From: Ramlibacter sp.
Lineage (GTDB): Bacteria; Pseudomonadota; Gammaproteobacteria; Burkholderiales; Burkholderiaceae_C
Assembly: GCA_016713005.1 (NCBI GenBank)
Contig: JADJPY010000011.1
Location: 124,001 to 188,000 of the forward strand
Direction of reading: 5' to 3'
Length of the DNA: 64,000 bases
Made by a program: the position numbers and the translations under genes. The stretch's first letter is position 1, and each line of letters opens with the position of its first letter. This document shows positions 26,948-36,573 of the stretch, in pieces. Below the pieces are notes generated by a model, which did no database searches, was not told the origin of the DNA, and worked only from the letters and a program-made list of their open reading frames with translations.

Positions 26948-29900
26948 ATGGCTCTGAACGAACTTCTGAAATTTGACAAGGTGGTGCCGCTCATCCCGCG
27001 CACGGGCGTCCAGTTCCTGGATTTCGGCTTTTCGCTCGACAAGCAATCGCCGGCGCCCAAGGAGTGGGGCTTTTTTGACCCGCGCACGACGCTGAACAAC
27101 GAAAAGATCCCGCCGTGCGTGCGCCGTGGGGACGAAGAGACCCGCGGGGTCGAGTCGTATGCGGTGGACGTCAAGTCCATCGTGCAGATGTTCGACAGGG
27201 TATGGGTTCCCGTGCCATTCCTGCGCCGGGAATCCCAGGGGTTCTTTCGTGGGCCAACCAACTGGGCGCGCGCCTATCTGGCCAAGCTTGACGAGCCGGA
27301 CGCCGACGGCAACGCGTACCGGCTGGTGATCGCGGTTGACACCGCGCTGATCGATTTCATCGAGAGCGAGGCCTATCTCGCGCCTTCGCCCATGGACGCC
27401 CGGACCGGCCGCGAATTCGCCCTTCCTAGCCACAAGGACAGCATTGACTGGTACTACTCCGAAACTTGGGTCAAGGATTGGTGTCTTGAGCTGTTCAAGG
27501 AAATGCTTGAGGCTGAAGAGAAGCGCCGTCGGCAGTTCAATTTCCGGCCACTCTCCAATGACGAGATCCACGACCAGATGCAAGGGTCCAACGAGCATGT
27601 GGCCCGTTACCGTGCGTTTGTGGACCTGTTGTTCAGCCTGGACATCGTCCCGTCATTCAAACTGGTCGACCGCGTATCCGAACCCCGGACTCCGCCGATC
27701 GACGTGGATCTGGTGCTCGACCTGGGAAACTCGCGCAGCTGTGGCCTGCTCATCGAGTCCGATCCGGAGCAGCTGGGTGTGGACATCACCAAGGCGGTCA
27801 CGCTCCAGTTGCGGGACTTGAGCCGCGCGGAGCAGGTGTACTCGGACCCGTTTCCCAGCCGGTTCGAGTTTGCACGGGCGCAGTTCGGGCGCGACCACCT
27901 TTCGATCCGCAGCGGCCGCGCCGAGGCATTTGGCTGGCCGACTGTCGTGCGCGTCGGCGTGGAAGCCGCCCGGCTTGCGGCAAGGCGCTCCGGCACGGAA
28001 GGCGCGTCCGGCCTGTCCAGCCCGAAGCGCTACCTGTGGGACGAGGACGCCCGTGCGGATTCCTGGCGCTTCAACAGCGCCTCCGGCAGCCAGGAGCAGT
28101 CCGGCTTTGCCACCGGTGTGGCATTCACCACGCTGGTCAATGACCAGGGTGAGCCGCTGCACCGGATTGACAAGCACCTGCTTGATCTGGACCCGGACAA
28201 GGGATTCCCTGCCATCCGTGCCCTGTATTCGCGTCGCAACCTGACGGCGTTCGCACTGGCCGAAATATTTGTCCAGGCCATCTCGATGATGAATTCGCCG
28301 ATGCTGCGCCTGAGGCGTCCGGCCAACTCCGAGCTGCCAAGGCGCCTGCGACGGATCATCCTGACCATGCCTACGGCGATGCCGCTGGCGGAGCGGCACA
28401 TCCTCACGCAACAGGCTGAGTCGGCCTGCGACCTGGCCTACCTCTCGCTCGGGCTGGCGCACATGGTCTACAACGACGACGGCACTTCGCGCATGGCCTA
28501 TACCCTGGAAGGCCGCACACATGCCGACAAGGACGATACCGGCCCCGAGGTGATCCTGCAGTGGGACGAAGCCACGGCCACGCAGGCGGTGTACCTGTAC
28601 AGCCAGGTCGCGCTCAACCACTCCGGGGACGCGAGGACGTTCTTCGACACCGTGCGCCATCCGGCCAACCGGCATGATCCGCAAGCCTCCAGCCGCCTGC
28701 GCCTGGCCACCATCGATCTGGGCGGAGGCACAACCGATCTGGTCGTGACCTCGGTGGCGGTGGAGGGAAGCGGCGCAAACGTCACCCTGATTCCGGAGCA
28801 GGAGTTCCGCGAAGGCTTCAACCTCGCCGGGGACGATGCCCTGTTGCGGGTGGTGCGCGAGCACGTGGTTGAACCGATCAAGCGCAAGCTGCGCGACCTC
28901 GGTCTGGGCGAGCGTGCGGACTCGGCCCTGTACCACCTGATCGGCGGCGACCGCGGCGACATGAAGGCCATCGAGCTGGTGCGCCGCCAGCAGTTCGCCA
29001 CGCAGATTGCCGCGCCGATCGCTCTGGGCCTGCTGCAGGAATACGAGACCTACGACCCGTTGCAGCCGGTGGAGTCGTTCACGCGCAAGTTCACGGACTT
29101 TTTCAACGCGGACTCGATGCCCACGGCGGACTTGCTGGCCTATGTCAATGCCGAGCTGGCCAAGCAGGGCGTTCGCGACTTCCGCATCCAGGATATCGAG
29201 TTCGAAATCAATCCGGTCGAAATCGACCTCACCATTCGCAGCGTGTTCAGTGAGATGCTGCAGGCACTGGGCGAGGTGGTCCAGCGCTACCGCTGCGATG
29301 TGTTGATCCTGTCCGGGCGCACATCCCGCCTGCCCGCAGTGCGCCAGATCCTCGAGGAAAGCGGTGCGATCCCGTCGCACCGGATCGTGTCGCTGCACCA
29401 GTTCCGCGTGGGCCGCTGGTATCCGTTCAGGGACTATCGCGCCACGGTGGGCGACCCCAAGACGACCGCGGCCGTCGGCGCCATGATCTGCCTGCTGGGC
29501 AACGGCCAGTTGCAGAACTTCAACTTCCGCTCCAATGAGCTGCGGCCAAAGTCGACGGCACGCTACTTCGGCAAGCTTGACCAGTCCAACCGCCTGCTCA
29601 AGGCCGATGAGTTCTATACCGATCTCGACCTGGACAACCCCGACTACAACCTTCCCGAGAACCCGTTCGAGTTCCGCGGGCCGATGCCGCTGGGGTTCCG
29701 CCAGCTCGAAGTGGACTGGTGGCCCGCAACCCGCCTGTACAGCATTGACTACGCCAACCCGGAAAGCGCCCGCAAGCTCAATCCCAAGACGCCGCTGCGC
29801 GTCACCATCAGCCGCGCCGGCAAGAAGCTGGTCAACAAGTTGACGGGCGAGGAATACATGGACAACCCGGGGCTTGCCATCTACCGCATCGAGGACCGGG

Positions 29901-30001
29901 GCGGCACCCGTGTGCCCAACGACCAGTTGCGCCTTCGCCTGCAGACCATCAGCCAGAGCCAGGGGTATTGGCTGGACACCGGCATCCTGCTGGGGAGTTG
30001 A
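26948..30001 (+). CDS. srfB: Virulence factor SrfB family protein (HSP70/actin-like ATPase fold)
   Basis: A 1017-aa cytoplasmic protein of the SrfB family; no membrane helix is seen. It shows the two phosphate-binding loops of the HSP70/actin superfamily: VDLVLDLGNSRSCGLLIE (around residue 254) and LATIDLGGGTTDLVVTSV (around 588). An adenosine-binding-like block, CDVLILSGRTSRLPAVRQIL, follows around 783. Nucleotide-dependent conformational switching is therefore likely. I chose the ATG at 26948 with AGGA upstream rather than the GTG at 26900. It starts three bases before srfC when measured stop to start, so the two proteins are surely co-expressed. No direct function of SrfB is established. 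Confidence 0.9.
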   Translation: MALNELLKFDKVVPLIPRTGVQFLDFGFSLDKQSPAPKEWGFFDPRTTLNNEKIPPCVRRGDEETRGVESYAVDVKSIVQMFDRVWVPVPFLRRESQGFFRGPTNWARAYLAKLDEPDADGNAYRLVIAVDTALIDFIESEAYLAPSPMDARTGREFALPSHKDSIDWYYSETWVKDWCLELFKEMLEAEEKRRRQFNFRPLSNDEIHDQMQGSNEHVARYRAFVDLLFSLDIVPSFKLVDRVSEPRTPPIDVDLVLDLGNSRSCGLLIESDPEQLGVDITKAVTLQLRDLSRAEQVYSDPFPSRFEFARAQFGRDHLSIRSGRAEAFGWPTVVRVGVEAARLAARRSGTEGASGLSSPKRYLWDEDARADSWRFNSASGSQEQSGFATGVAFTTLVNDQGEPLHRIDKHLLDLDPDKGFPAIRALYSRRNLTAFALAEIFVQAISMMNSPMLRLRRPANSELPRRLRRIILTMPTAMPLAERHILTQQAESACDLAYLSLGLAHMVYNDDGTSRMAYTLEGRTHADKDDTGPEVILQWDEATATQAVYLYSQVALNHSGDARTFFDTVRHPANRHDPQASSRLRLATIDLGGGTTDLVVTSVAVEGSGANVTLIPEQEFREGFNLAGDDALLRVVREHVVEPIKRKLRDLGLGERADSALYHLIGGDRGDMKAIELVRRQQFATQIAAPIALGLLQEYETYDPLQPVESFTRKFTDFFNADSMPTADLLAYVNAELAKQGVRDFRIQDIEFEINPVEIDLTIRSVFSEMLQALGEVVQRYRCDVLILSGRTSRLPAVRQILEESGAIPSHRIVSLHQFRVGRWYPFRDYRATVGDPKTTAAVGAMICLLGNGQLQNFNFRSNELRPKSTARYFGKLDQSNRLLKADEFYTDLDLDNPDYNLPENPFEFRGPMPLGFRQLEVDWWPATRLYSIDYANPESARKLNPKTPLRVTISRAGKKLVNKLTGEEYMDNPGLAIYRIEDRGGTRVPNDQLRLRLQTISQSQGYWLDTGILLGS

Positions 30002-30004
30002 TTC

Positions 30005-32701
30005 ATGATTGAACAAACACAGCAAAAACTGCGTGAAGCGGCCCAGAAGCTCGGGCATGCCAGTTCCGAAGCCCGGAGCTGGGTGAATCGACTTGCCGAG
30101 ACGGCGACTTCGGTGGCGACCGAGCAGCAATCGCTGGTCGAGACGACGCGCCGGGCGGAGAACCTCTCGCGCAAGCTGGCGGCCTCGTCAGGCCGGCGCA
30201 ACAGTGCCGGCGTGTTCGGCCCCAGCCAGGCGGGCAAGTCCTACCTTGTGTCCGTTCTGGGCAAGAGCAAGGGCAAGCCCCTGCTGGTGGACTTTGCCGG
30301 CACCACCCGAAATTTCATCCAGGAAATCAACCCCGAGGGTGGCAAGGAAGCGACCGGCCTGGTGACTCGTTTCACGATCGTCAAGGGCGCGACCGACAGC
30401 GCGTTCCCCGTTGAGTTGCGCCTTCTGACAGAAACCGATCTGGTCAAGATCATGGGCAACAGTTTCCTGTCCGACTTTGACCAGCACACCCGCGAGTTGG
30501 GCTTGCCCTCCGAGGACGACATCCGGGAGGTGATCAAGCGCCTGGAGCCGACGGCCGGAGCCGAAGTGCAGCATCTGGACGAAATCCTGATGTTTGATAT
30601 CGGCGAATACTTCAAAGCGAACTATTTCACCTCTATTGGCCCACTGTCGCGCGCCGGCTACTGGGACGCCCTTACGCGCTTTGGCCACAGGCTCGCAACG
30701 CCACAGCGGACGGAGTTGTATAGCCTTTTGTGGGGCTGGAAGAAGGGCAAGGACATCACCGACATCTTCTCGCTGATGCTGGCGTCGCTGGATCGTCTGG
30801 GGCACGCGGCGAACGCCCGCGCCATGATTGACTGCCTGATTCCGCGCGCCCACAGCATCATTGATGTGGACATCCTGAAGGACCATCTGGGCACACCGGA
30901 AGACCAGAAGGACCTGCTCAAGGTATTGCCCATCGATGCCGCCGGCAAGGATGGCCGGGCGGTGGAGATTCCGCGTGCCACGCTTTGTGCGCTGGTTGCC
31001 GAACTGCGCATCGTCATGGCCGACCAGCCCTGGGGCTTTTTTGAGCACACCGATTTGCTCGACTTCCCCGGTGCCCGCTCGCGCGAACAGATGCGTGATC
31101 TCCCAAACGAAACAGACAAGCGAGCCGAGTGCATACGCAACATGGTGCGTCGCGGCAAGGTTTCCTACCTGTTCCAGCGGTACACCGAGGAGCGGGAGCT
31201 GACCTGCATGCTGCTGTGCATGCCGCCGAGCAACGCCGAGGTGAAGGACCTGAGCTCGCTGGTTCGCCACTGGGTGGCGCAGACGCACGGGGAGTCCTCC
31301 CATGCACGCAGCCAGCTTTCCTGTGCACTGTTTTTTGTCCTCACCAAGTTCGACATCGAGCTGATGCCCAAGCCCGGCGATACGCCCGAGTCGCTGCGCA
31401 ACCGCATTGACACCCGACTCGAAGCTTCGATGTACCAGCTGTACAAGCAGGAGGACTGGCTCCAGGACTGGGACGGCAAACCCTTTGACAACACCTTCTT
31501 CCTGCGCAACCCCGAATTCCCGCTTGACGGCGTGTTCGAGTACGGTGGCGACGGCGAGGAGCGGCGTGAGACGGGCATTGCCGCGCAGGCGCGCGACCGC
31601 TTGGCGACCAACCGCTCCGGCATGCTGGAGGGCGAGAAGGCCCGCAAGCACATCCGCGATGCCGCGCTGGCCTGGGATTCGGCGATGGCCCTGAACGACG
31701 GCGGTGTGGCCTATCTGGTGGACAACCTGGAGCGTGTGTTGTCTCCGGCGCTGAAGACACGCCAGCTGACCGGACGGCTGGTGGATCAAGCTGTGCAGCT
31801 TAGGGAGCGGCTCAAGCGTTTCTACCGCTCCGACGGGGATGCCTCCCGCAAGGAGAAAGAGGAAGCGCTGGTGAGCCTGCGCCGGCGCCTGTTCAAGGCC
31901 TGCAGCGACCGCGGGTTTGTGAACTTCACGCAGTTCCTCTCGCGAATCAAGTTGCCCGACGCCGACGTTCGGGCAGCCTTCCTGAACGTGGCCAACCTGA
32001 AGATCGAGCCCATTGCGGCGGAGGCCTCGCACTCTCCTGCCGCCGAAGTGGACCCTTGGGATGACCCCTGGGACGCGCCGGCCGGAGGCGATCAGCCCAA
32101 GAAGGCGGCTGCGCCAGCGCCGGCGGTCCAGACGCGGGACCGCTCCCATTTGTTCGCCACCCAGGTGCTGAACCTTTGGACCGAGCGGGTGCGTGGGCTC
32201 TCGACCGAAGCGCATGCGCTGGTTGCGCTGGGCATGGATGCCCAGCTGGCCGGGGATCTGGGCAACGAGCTCGTCACTGCAGCCCACCGCCACCAGCTGG
32301 TGGAACGCATTGCCGAGCAGGTCCGCTCACAGCTGGTGGCCGCCAATGTGCGCTGGGACGAGGTGGCCGACCGCGGCGCCAGCATCGCCTCCATCGTCGT
32401 CAACGATTTCGTGGCGTACCTTGGCTTTGGCGATCTGCCTGAGGCCGAGCGTCCCGCCGTCAAGGGTGCCCACGCTTTCGCCGCCCCGCCGGTGCCGGCC
32501 CGAGGCGCATTGCCTGCCCTGGGCAACAGGCCGGCGGCGCTGAACAACGAGTACTTCATGGGCTGGGGCGCCGCATTGCTGCAGATGGGGCTGGACAACG
32601 TCAGCTTCTCGGGCGGCCGTGAGATCAACGAAGACGACAACCGCGCTCTGGGCGTCATCATGACGGAGATCGCGCCTGCTGCGACCCTCACGGTCGGCTG
32701 A
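30005..32701 (+). CDS. srfC: Virulence effector SrfC family protein (P-loop GTPase-like)
   Basis: An 898-aa protein of the SrfC/Virul_Fac family. An N-terminal helical segment precedes Walker A GPSQAGKS (72-79). The G3-like element DFPGARSR lies around residue 353, and hydrophobic strand LTCMLLCMPPSNAEVKD and FFVLTKFDIEL (a TKxD-like G4) follow. This order is that of a dynamin-like or septin-like GTPase with a large helical C-terminus. A repeated DPWDDPWDAP linker occurs near residue 680. The gap from srfB is 3 bp. Pairing of an actin-like ATPase with a large GTPase suggests a nucleotide-driven membrane or assembly machine, which is inference. The family annotation as a virulence effector rests on regulation in Salmonella, not on shown activity. 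Confidence 0.88.
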   Translation: MIEQTQQKLREAAQKLGHASSEARSWVNRLAETATSVATEQQSLVETTRRAENLSRKLAASSGRRNSAGVFGPSQAGKSYLVSVLGKSKGKPLLVDFAGTTRNFIQEINPEGGKEATGLVTRFTIVKGATDSAFPVELRLLTETDLVKIMGNSFLSDFDQHTRELGLPSEDDIREVIKRLEPTAGAEVQHLDEILMFDIGEYFKANYFTSIGPLSRAGYWDALTRFGHRLATPQRTELYSLLWGWKKGKDITDIFSLMLASLDRLGHAANARAMIDCLIPRAHSIIDVDILKDHLGTPEDQKDLLKVLPIDAAGKDGRAVEIPRATLCALVAELRIVMADQPWGFFEHTDLLDFPGARSREQMRDLPNETDKRAECIRNMVRRGKVSYLFQRYTEERELTCMLLCMPPSNAEVKDLSSLVRHWVAQTHGESSHARSQLSCALFFVLTKFDIELMPKPGDTPESLRNRIDTRLEASMYQLYKQEDWLQDWDGKPFDNTFFLRNPEFPLDGVFEYGGDGEERRETGIAAQARDRLATNRSGMLEGEKARKHIRDAALAWDSAMALNDGGVAYLVDNLERVLSPALKTRQLTGRLVDQAVQLRERLKRFYRSDGDASRKEKEEALVSLRRRLFKACSDRGFVNFTQFLSRIKLPDADVRAAFLNVANLKIEPIAAEASHSPAAEVDPWDDPWDAPAGGDQPKKAAAPAPAVQTRDRSHLFATQVLNLWTERVRGLSTEAHALVALGMDAQLAGDLGNELVTAAHRHQLVERIAEQVRSQLVAANVRWDEVADRGASIASIVVNDFVAYLGFGDLPEAERPAVKGAHAFAAPPVPARGALPALGNRPAALNNEYFMGWGAALLQMGLDNVSFSGGREINEDDNRALGVIMTEIAPAATLTVG

Positions 32702-32748
32702 GCGCGCATCCGCTAACATCCAGACCGTCCACCCCTTTCCCAGCTGTC

Positions 32749-33864
32749 ATGCCCACGCGCCTCGTCCAGACCCCTTCGCATGCTTCCGGAACCGCTGCGC
32801 TGCAGATCTCCGGCGGTGCAGTGTCCCAGTTCCCGGTCGCGGAGACGCTGGAGCTGGCCATCCTGCAATACGGCACGGTGGAGCGGTACCTGGATCCGCG
32901 CAATCCCAAGGACCCCTGGACCACGGCGGTCTACCGCTTTCGCCCGTTGCAGCCACGTCGCGAAGCCGGTGCGGTCTGGCTTGAAATCGACTATGGCGTG
33001 ACCTACCACCTGCGCGCCAACCAGCCGTACAAGCTGCTGGTGCGCGACGCGCTCACCGGTGTGGAGATCGAAGAGCGGTTTACCGGTCCCGCCACGATGC
33101 GTCGCCCTTCCGCGCCGCCTGAGGGCTGGACACCGCCGCCCGACCCCAGCGGACCAATGACGGCGCCCCCACCGCCCCCTCCACCCCCGCAGGCTCCTCC
33201 GGTGGCGCCACCCGTGGAGCCAGTTGTCGAGGCCGCGCCTCCTGAAGAGCCGCCGGCGGAGGTTCCCGTCGAGGTCGAAACACAGTCCGAAACCGGTAGC
33301 GGAGACCAGAAGGCCGACGAGAAACCCAAGGGCAAGGGCATGTGGATGGCATTGGCCGCTGTCGTCGTCGCGCTGGCCGCGGGCGTCGCCTGGTGGCTGC
33401 TGCGGCCGCCGCCAGCAGGCCCTGTCGTCGCAGATGCCAAGCCGACCAGCGAATCGCTTGAGTCGGTTCGCAAGTTCATCGCTGGCGGGCCGGACGTGGC
33501 AGCCGCCAAGGCCAAGGCCGACGAGCTCGCCAAGGCGGGCCAGCTCCTGGACGGGCAGTTCCTGCTCTACAAGTATGCCGGCGAAAAGGGCGATGCCGCT
33601 GCCGCCATATCCATGGGCACCTTCTATGACCCCGATCTGTGGTCCAAGGAAAAGAGCCCGCTCCCGGCAGCCAACCCGCTGGAAGCGGCGCGCTGGTACA
33701 AGCAGGCCGCCGAAGCGGGTAACGCCGAGGCGCAGTACCGTTACGGCATGGCGCTCAAGAAGGGCCGCACGGACGAACCCAATGCCGAGGATCAGGCCGT
33801 GGGCTGGCTGCGCAAGTCCGCCGAACAGGGCAACGCCCTCGCCAAGAAGGAAATCGGCCAGTAG
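32749..33864 (+). CDS. Membrane protein with N-terminal globular domain and C-terminal Sel1 repeats
   Basis: A 371-aa protein. Residues 1-125 form a globular domain I do not recognise (FPVAETLELAILQYGTVERY, YGVTYHLRANQPYKLLV). A proline-rich spacer (130-190), one transmembrane helix (about 198-218, MWMALAAVVVALAAGVAWWLL) and Sel1-like repeats at the C-terminus (EAARWYKQAAEAGNAEAQYR, AVGWLRKSAEQGNALAKKEI) follow. Sel1 repeats usually bind partner proteins. The plan of cytoplasmic domain, Pro-rich region, helix and exported module again echoes the SrfA-like set. It lies 47 bp after srfC, and repeat copy A3 follows its stop. Confidence 0.75.
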   Translation: MPTRLVQTPSHASGTAALQISGGAVSQFPVAETLELAILQYGTVERYLDPRNPKDPWTTAVYRFRPLQPRREAGAVWLEIDYGVTYHLRANQPYKLLVRDALTGVEIEERFTGPATMRRPSAPPEGWTPPPDPSGPMTAPPPPPPPPQAPPVAPPVEPVVEAAPPEEPPAEVPVEVETQSETGSGDQKADEKPKGKGMWMALAAVVVALAAGVAWWLLRPPPAGPVVADAKPTSESLESVRKFIAGGPDVAAAKAKADELAKAGQLLDGQFLLYKYAGEKGDAAAAISMGTFYDPDLWSKEKSPLPAANPLEAARWYKQAAEAGNAEAQYRYGMALKKGRTDEPNAEDQAVGWLRKSAEQGNALAKKEIGQ

Positions 33865-33900
33865 CCCGCGTGGATATTGGCTGACCCGCTATCAAATCAG
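33863..33900 (-). repeat. Interspersed repeat A, copy A3 (truncated)
   Basis: A shortened copy (AGCCCGCGTGGATATTGGCTGACCCGCTATCAAA) that starts at the stop codon of the Sel1 gene and reaches the ribosome-binding region of the next gene. Confidence 0.65.
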
Positions 33901-33908
33901 GAGTAAAC

Positions 33909-35852
33909 ATGCGCTTGACCCGTCGTCAATGGGTGGCCCTTGCGGGCGGCGCGGCCAGTTTCGGTCCGTCGCTGGTGTTCGGCCAGGCGAAATCACCGTT
34001 GCTGATCGAAGGCAAGAAGACGCTGTTCCAGCGTGTGCTCACGCGCCCTGGCGCCGGGCTTGCCCCGAAGCCTGGTGGGCCCGCGGGCAAGGCGGCTGCG
34101 CCCTTCACCGCCTTCTTCGTCTACGAGCGCGTCACCGAGGGCGGCGCGACCTGGCTGCTGGTGGGAGCGGGTTCGCAGGGCAAGACCGAAGGCTATCTGC
34201 GCGAGGCCGACACCGTGCCATGGCGCCACAGCATCACGCTGGCGTTTGCGCCGCCGACCAACCGGGAGCGTGTGCTGTTCTTCCGCGACCGCAATGCGCT
34301 CACCACCTTTGTGAACGCCGACAACGCTGCCACCGAGAGCCAGCGCATCGCCAAGGAAATCACGGCCAAAGGCACGCTGGGACCCAACAACCCGGTGATC
34401 GCGGCCGAACCCGAGAAGTTCGTTGACCTGCAAAAGCAGTTCTACCTGCTGCCCGTGCTGGAGGCCAGCTCGACCCTGCTCAAGTCCGGTCACCGCACCC
34501 GCATGGTCAAGGTGGCATCCATCACCCAGGACGCGCCCACCGCCGCGCCACCGCCGGCCCCGGCGGGCGACTCCGGCATTTCCAACTTCAATTCGGCCGT
34601 GGTGTTCGTCATCGATGCCAGCTCGTCGATGCAGCCCTACATCGACCGCACCCGCCAGGCCATGGAAGAGGTGTTGCGCCAGGCTGAAGAGGGCAAGGTC
34701 GGCAACCGCATCCGTTTCGGTGTGGTGGCCTTCCAGGACGATCCGGGCAAGACCCCGGGCATGGAATACCTCTCTCGCGTGTTCGCCGACCCGAACCAGA
34801 CCACCAACAAGGACCAGTTCCTCGCAGCCATTGGCAAGGTCAAGGCCACAAAAAATTCGACCCGGGCGTACGCCGAGGATGCTTACGCCGGCCTGGACGA
34901 GGCGCTGCGCAAGATCAACTGGAACAACTTTGGCGGCCGCTACATCGTCTACATCACCGACGCCAGCGCGCGTGAGGGCAATTCGCAGTTTGCCTCCACC
35001 CGCATGTCCACCGACCAGATGCGCACCCATGCACAGGAGCGCGGCGTGGCGATCTACGCCATGCACCTGAAGACCGCCGAGGGCCAGAAGGACCACGCCA
35101 TCGCCGAGGCGCAGTTCAAGCGCCTCACGGCATGGCCCGGCAAGGGCGCGCTGTACTTCCCGGTGGAAGCGGGCGATCCGGCCAAGTTCGAGGGTGACGT
35201 CAAGAAAATGGCCAAGGCCCTGGTGGAGCAGGTCAAGTCGCCAGAGAAGGCGTTGGCCGCACCGCAGGCCGGCAAGGGCGATGCCGTGCAGGACAGCGTG
35301 GATGCCGTGGGCCGCGCCATGGTGCTGTCTTACCTGGGCCGCCAGCAGGGCGTCAAGTCTCCGCCCATGTACGAAAGCTGGGCCAGCGACCGCGACGTCA
35401 AGAACCGCGAGATTCCCAGTTTCACCGTGCGCGTCCTGTTGACCAAGAACCAGTTGTCGGACCTGCAGAACACCCTGCGCCGTCTGGTGGAGGCGGGCGA
35501 GAAGGCCCAGCTCGACCCGGGCAGCTTTTTCAACCAGCTGCGCAGCGCTGCCGTGGCCATGGGGCGCGATCCTTCCCGCCTTGGCCAGGGTCAAGCCAAG
35601 AACCTGGAACAGGCTGGCCTGATGGGCGAGTACCTGGACGGATTGCCCTACCAGAGCCAGTTGATGTCAATCGACTTCGATGCCTGGACCAACATGGGCG
35701 TGGGCCAGTCGCAGGCCATCCTGGACGGCATCAAGTCCAAGATCGCGCTGTACCAGCGTTTCCACGACGACGTGGACCGCTGGGTCAAGCTCAATCCGGC
35801 CGCCGGCGACGGCGACCGTGTCTACCCGGTGCCGATCGACGCCTTGCCGTGA
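33909..35852 (+). CDS. Exported vWA protein resembling the non-kinase half of T6SS PpkA
   Basis: A 647-aa exported protein. The N-terminus is a Tat-like signal (TRRQWVALAGGAASFGPSLV). An SH3-like domain follows, with FQRVLTRPGA and TWLLVGAG/RVLFFRDRN segments that I recognise from the region after the kinase in type VI secretion PpkA proteins. A vWA domain then shows an intact metal site DASSSM (Asp236), and a C-terminal helical region ends at VYPVPIDALP. PpkA is a membrane Thr kinase whose periplasmic part senses TagQRST signals; here no kinase domain is present. AGGAG precedes the ATG. The next four genes match TagT, TagS, TagR and TagQ in order, which supports the assignment. Confidence 0.8.
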   Translation: MRLTRRQWVALAGGAASFGPSLVFGQAKSPLLIEGKKTLFQRVLTRPGAGLAPKPGGPAGKAAAPFTAFFVYERVTEGGATWLLVGAGSQGKTEGYLREADTVPWRHSITLAFAPPTNRERVLFFRDRNALTTFVNADNAATESQRIAKEITAKGTLGPNNPVIAAEPEKFVDLQKQFYLLPVLEASSTLLKSGHRTRMVKVASITQDAPTAAPPPAPAGDSGISNFNSAVVFVIDASSSMQPYIDRTRQAMEEVLRQAEEGKVGNRIRFGVVAFQDDPGKTPGMEYLSRVFADPNQTTNKDQFLAAIGKVKATKNSTRAYAEDAYAGLDEALRKINWNNFGGRYIVYITDASAREGNSQFASTRMSTDQMRTHAQERGVAIYAMHLKTAEGQKDHAIAEAQFKRLTAWPGKGALYFPVEAGDPAKFEGDVKKMAKALVEQVKSPEKALAAPQAGKGDAVQDSVDAVGRAMVLSYLGRQQGVKSPPMYESWASDRDVKNREIPSFTVRVLLTKNQLSDLQNTLRRLVEAGEKAQLDPGSFFNQLRSAAVAMGRDPSRLGQGQAKNLEQAGLMGEYLDGLPYQSQLMSIDFDAWTNMGVGQSQAILDGIKSKIALYQRFHDDVDRWVKLNPAAGDGDRVYPVPIDALP

Positions 35853-35865
35853 GACCGTGCGCCGC

Positions 35866-36573
35866 ATGCCCAGCCTGCTTGTCGAGGGACTGAGCTACCG
35901 GCGCCAGGCCGATGGCGGAGACGCGGGTGCTGCCTTCGGCCTTGAGGTGGACCACTTCGTGCTGGAGCCTGCGCAATCCCTTGGCGTGGTGGGCCCCTCG
36001 GGCTGCGGCAAGAGCACACTGATCGACCTCTTTGCAATGTTGCGCCGCCCGCAGGCGGCACGCCGTTTCGAAATCCAGGGCGAAGACGTCATGGCCCTGT
36101 GGCAGCGCGGAGGTGCCGCCGCCTGTACCCGCCTGCGTGCGCGAGCCATTGGCGTGGTGCTGCAAACAGGTGGCCTGCTGCCCAGCCTGCCCGTGTGGGA
36201 CAACGTGTTGCTTTCCCAGCGACTGCTGGGGCGGCCGGATGAAGACTGGGCGGCGCAGCTGCTGGACGCGCTGGGTCTGGCCGGCTTGCGCCACCGCCTG
36301 CCCGGGCAGCTTTCGATCGGCCAGCGCCAGCGTGTGGCGATCGCGCGTGCCCTCGCCCACCGTCCCGCGCTGGTCTTTGCGGACGAACCGACCGCATCGG
36401 TCGGGGTCGAGCATGCCCCGCAGGCGCTGCAACTGCTGCAGAGGCTGACCCACGAATCCGGCGCCGCGCTGATGGTGGTCAGCCACGACTTGCCGCTGTT
36501 GCGTGACCATGGCATCGGCCTGGCGCGCTGCACGCTGGACGGAAGCACGATGCGCCTGGAGTCGCCCCAATGA
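35866..36573 (+). CDS. ABC transporter ATPase, TagT/LolD-like
   Basis: A 235-aa cytoplasmic ATPase of the LolD/MacB group. Walker A is GPSGCGKST, the signature is LSIGQRQRVAIARAL (usually LSGGQ), Walker B is LVFADEPT, and the switch histidine is in VVSHDLPLL. The D-loop reads ASVGVEHA where most relatives have ALD, which is unusual. The ATG at 35866 is 13 bp after the vWA gene, and the stop overlaps the permease start (ATGA). In Pseudomonas type VI secretion, TagT with TagS forms an ABC complex needed for PpkA activation rather than bulk transport. The matching order here suggests the same signalling role, which is inference. Confidence 0.85.
   Translation: MPSLLVEGLSYRRQADGGDAGAAFGLEVDHFVLEPAQSLGVVGPSGCGKSTLIDLFAMLRRPQAARRFEIQGEDVMALWQRGGAAACTRLRARAIGVVLQTGGLLPSLPVWDNVLLSQRLLGRPDEDWAAQLLDALGLAGLRHRLPGQLSIGQRQRVAIARALAHRPALVFADEPTASVGVEHAPQALQLLQRLTHESGAALMVVSHDLPLLRDHGIGLARCTLDGSTMRLESPQ

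Noticed and set aside
27653..30130. An 825-codon minus-strand open frame opposite srfB
   Set aside because: It mirrors srfB codons, has no ribosome-binding site and no recognisable domain; srfB on the plus strand has clear ATPase motifs.
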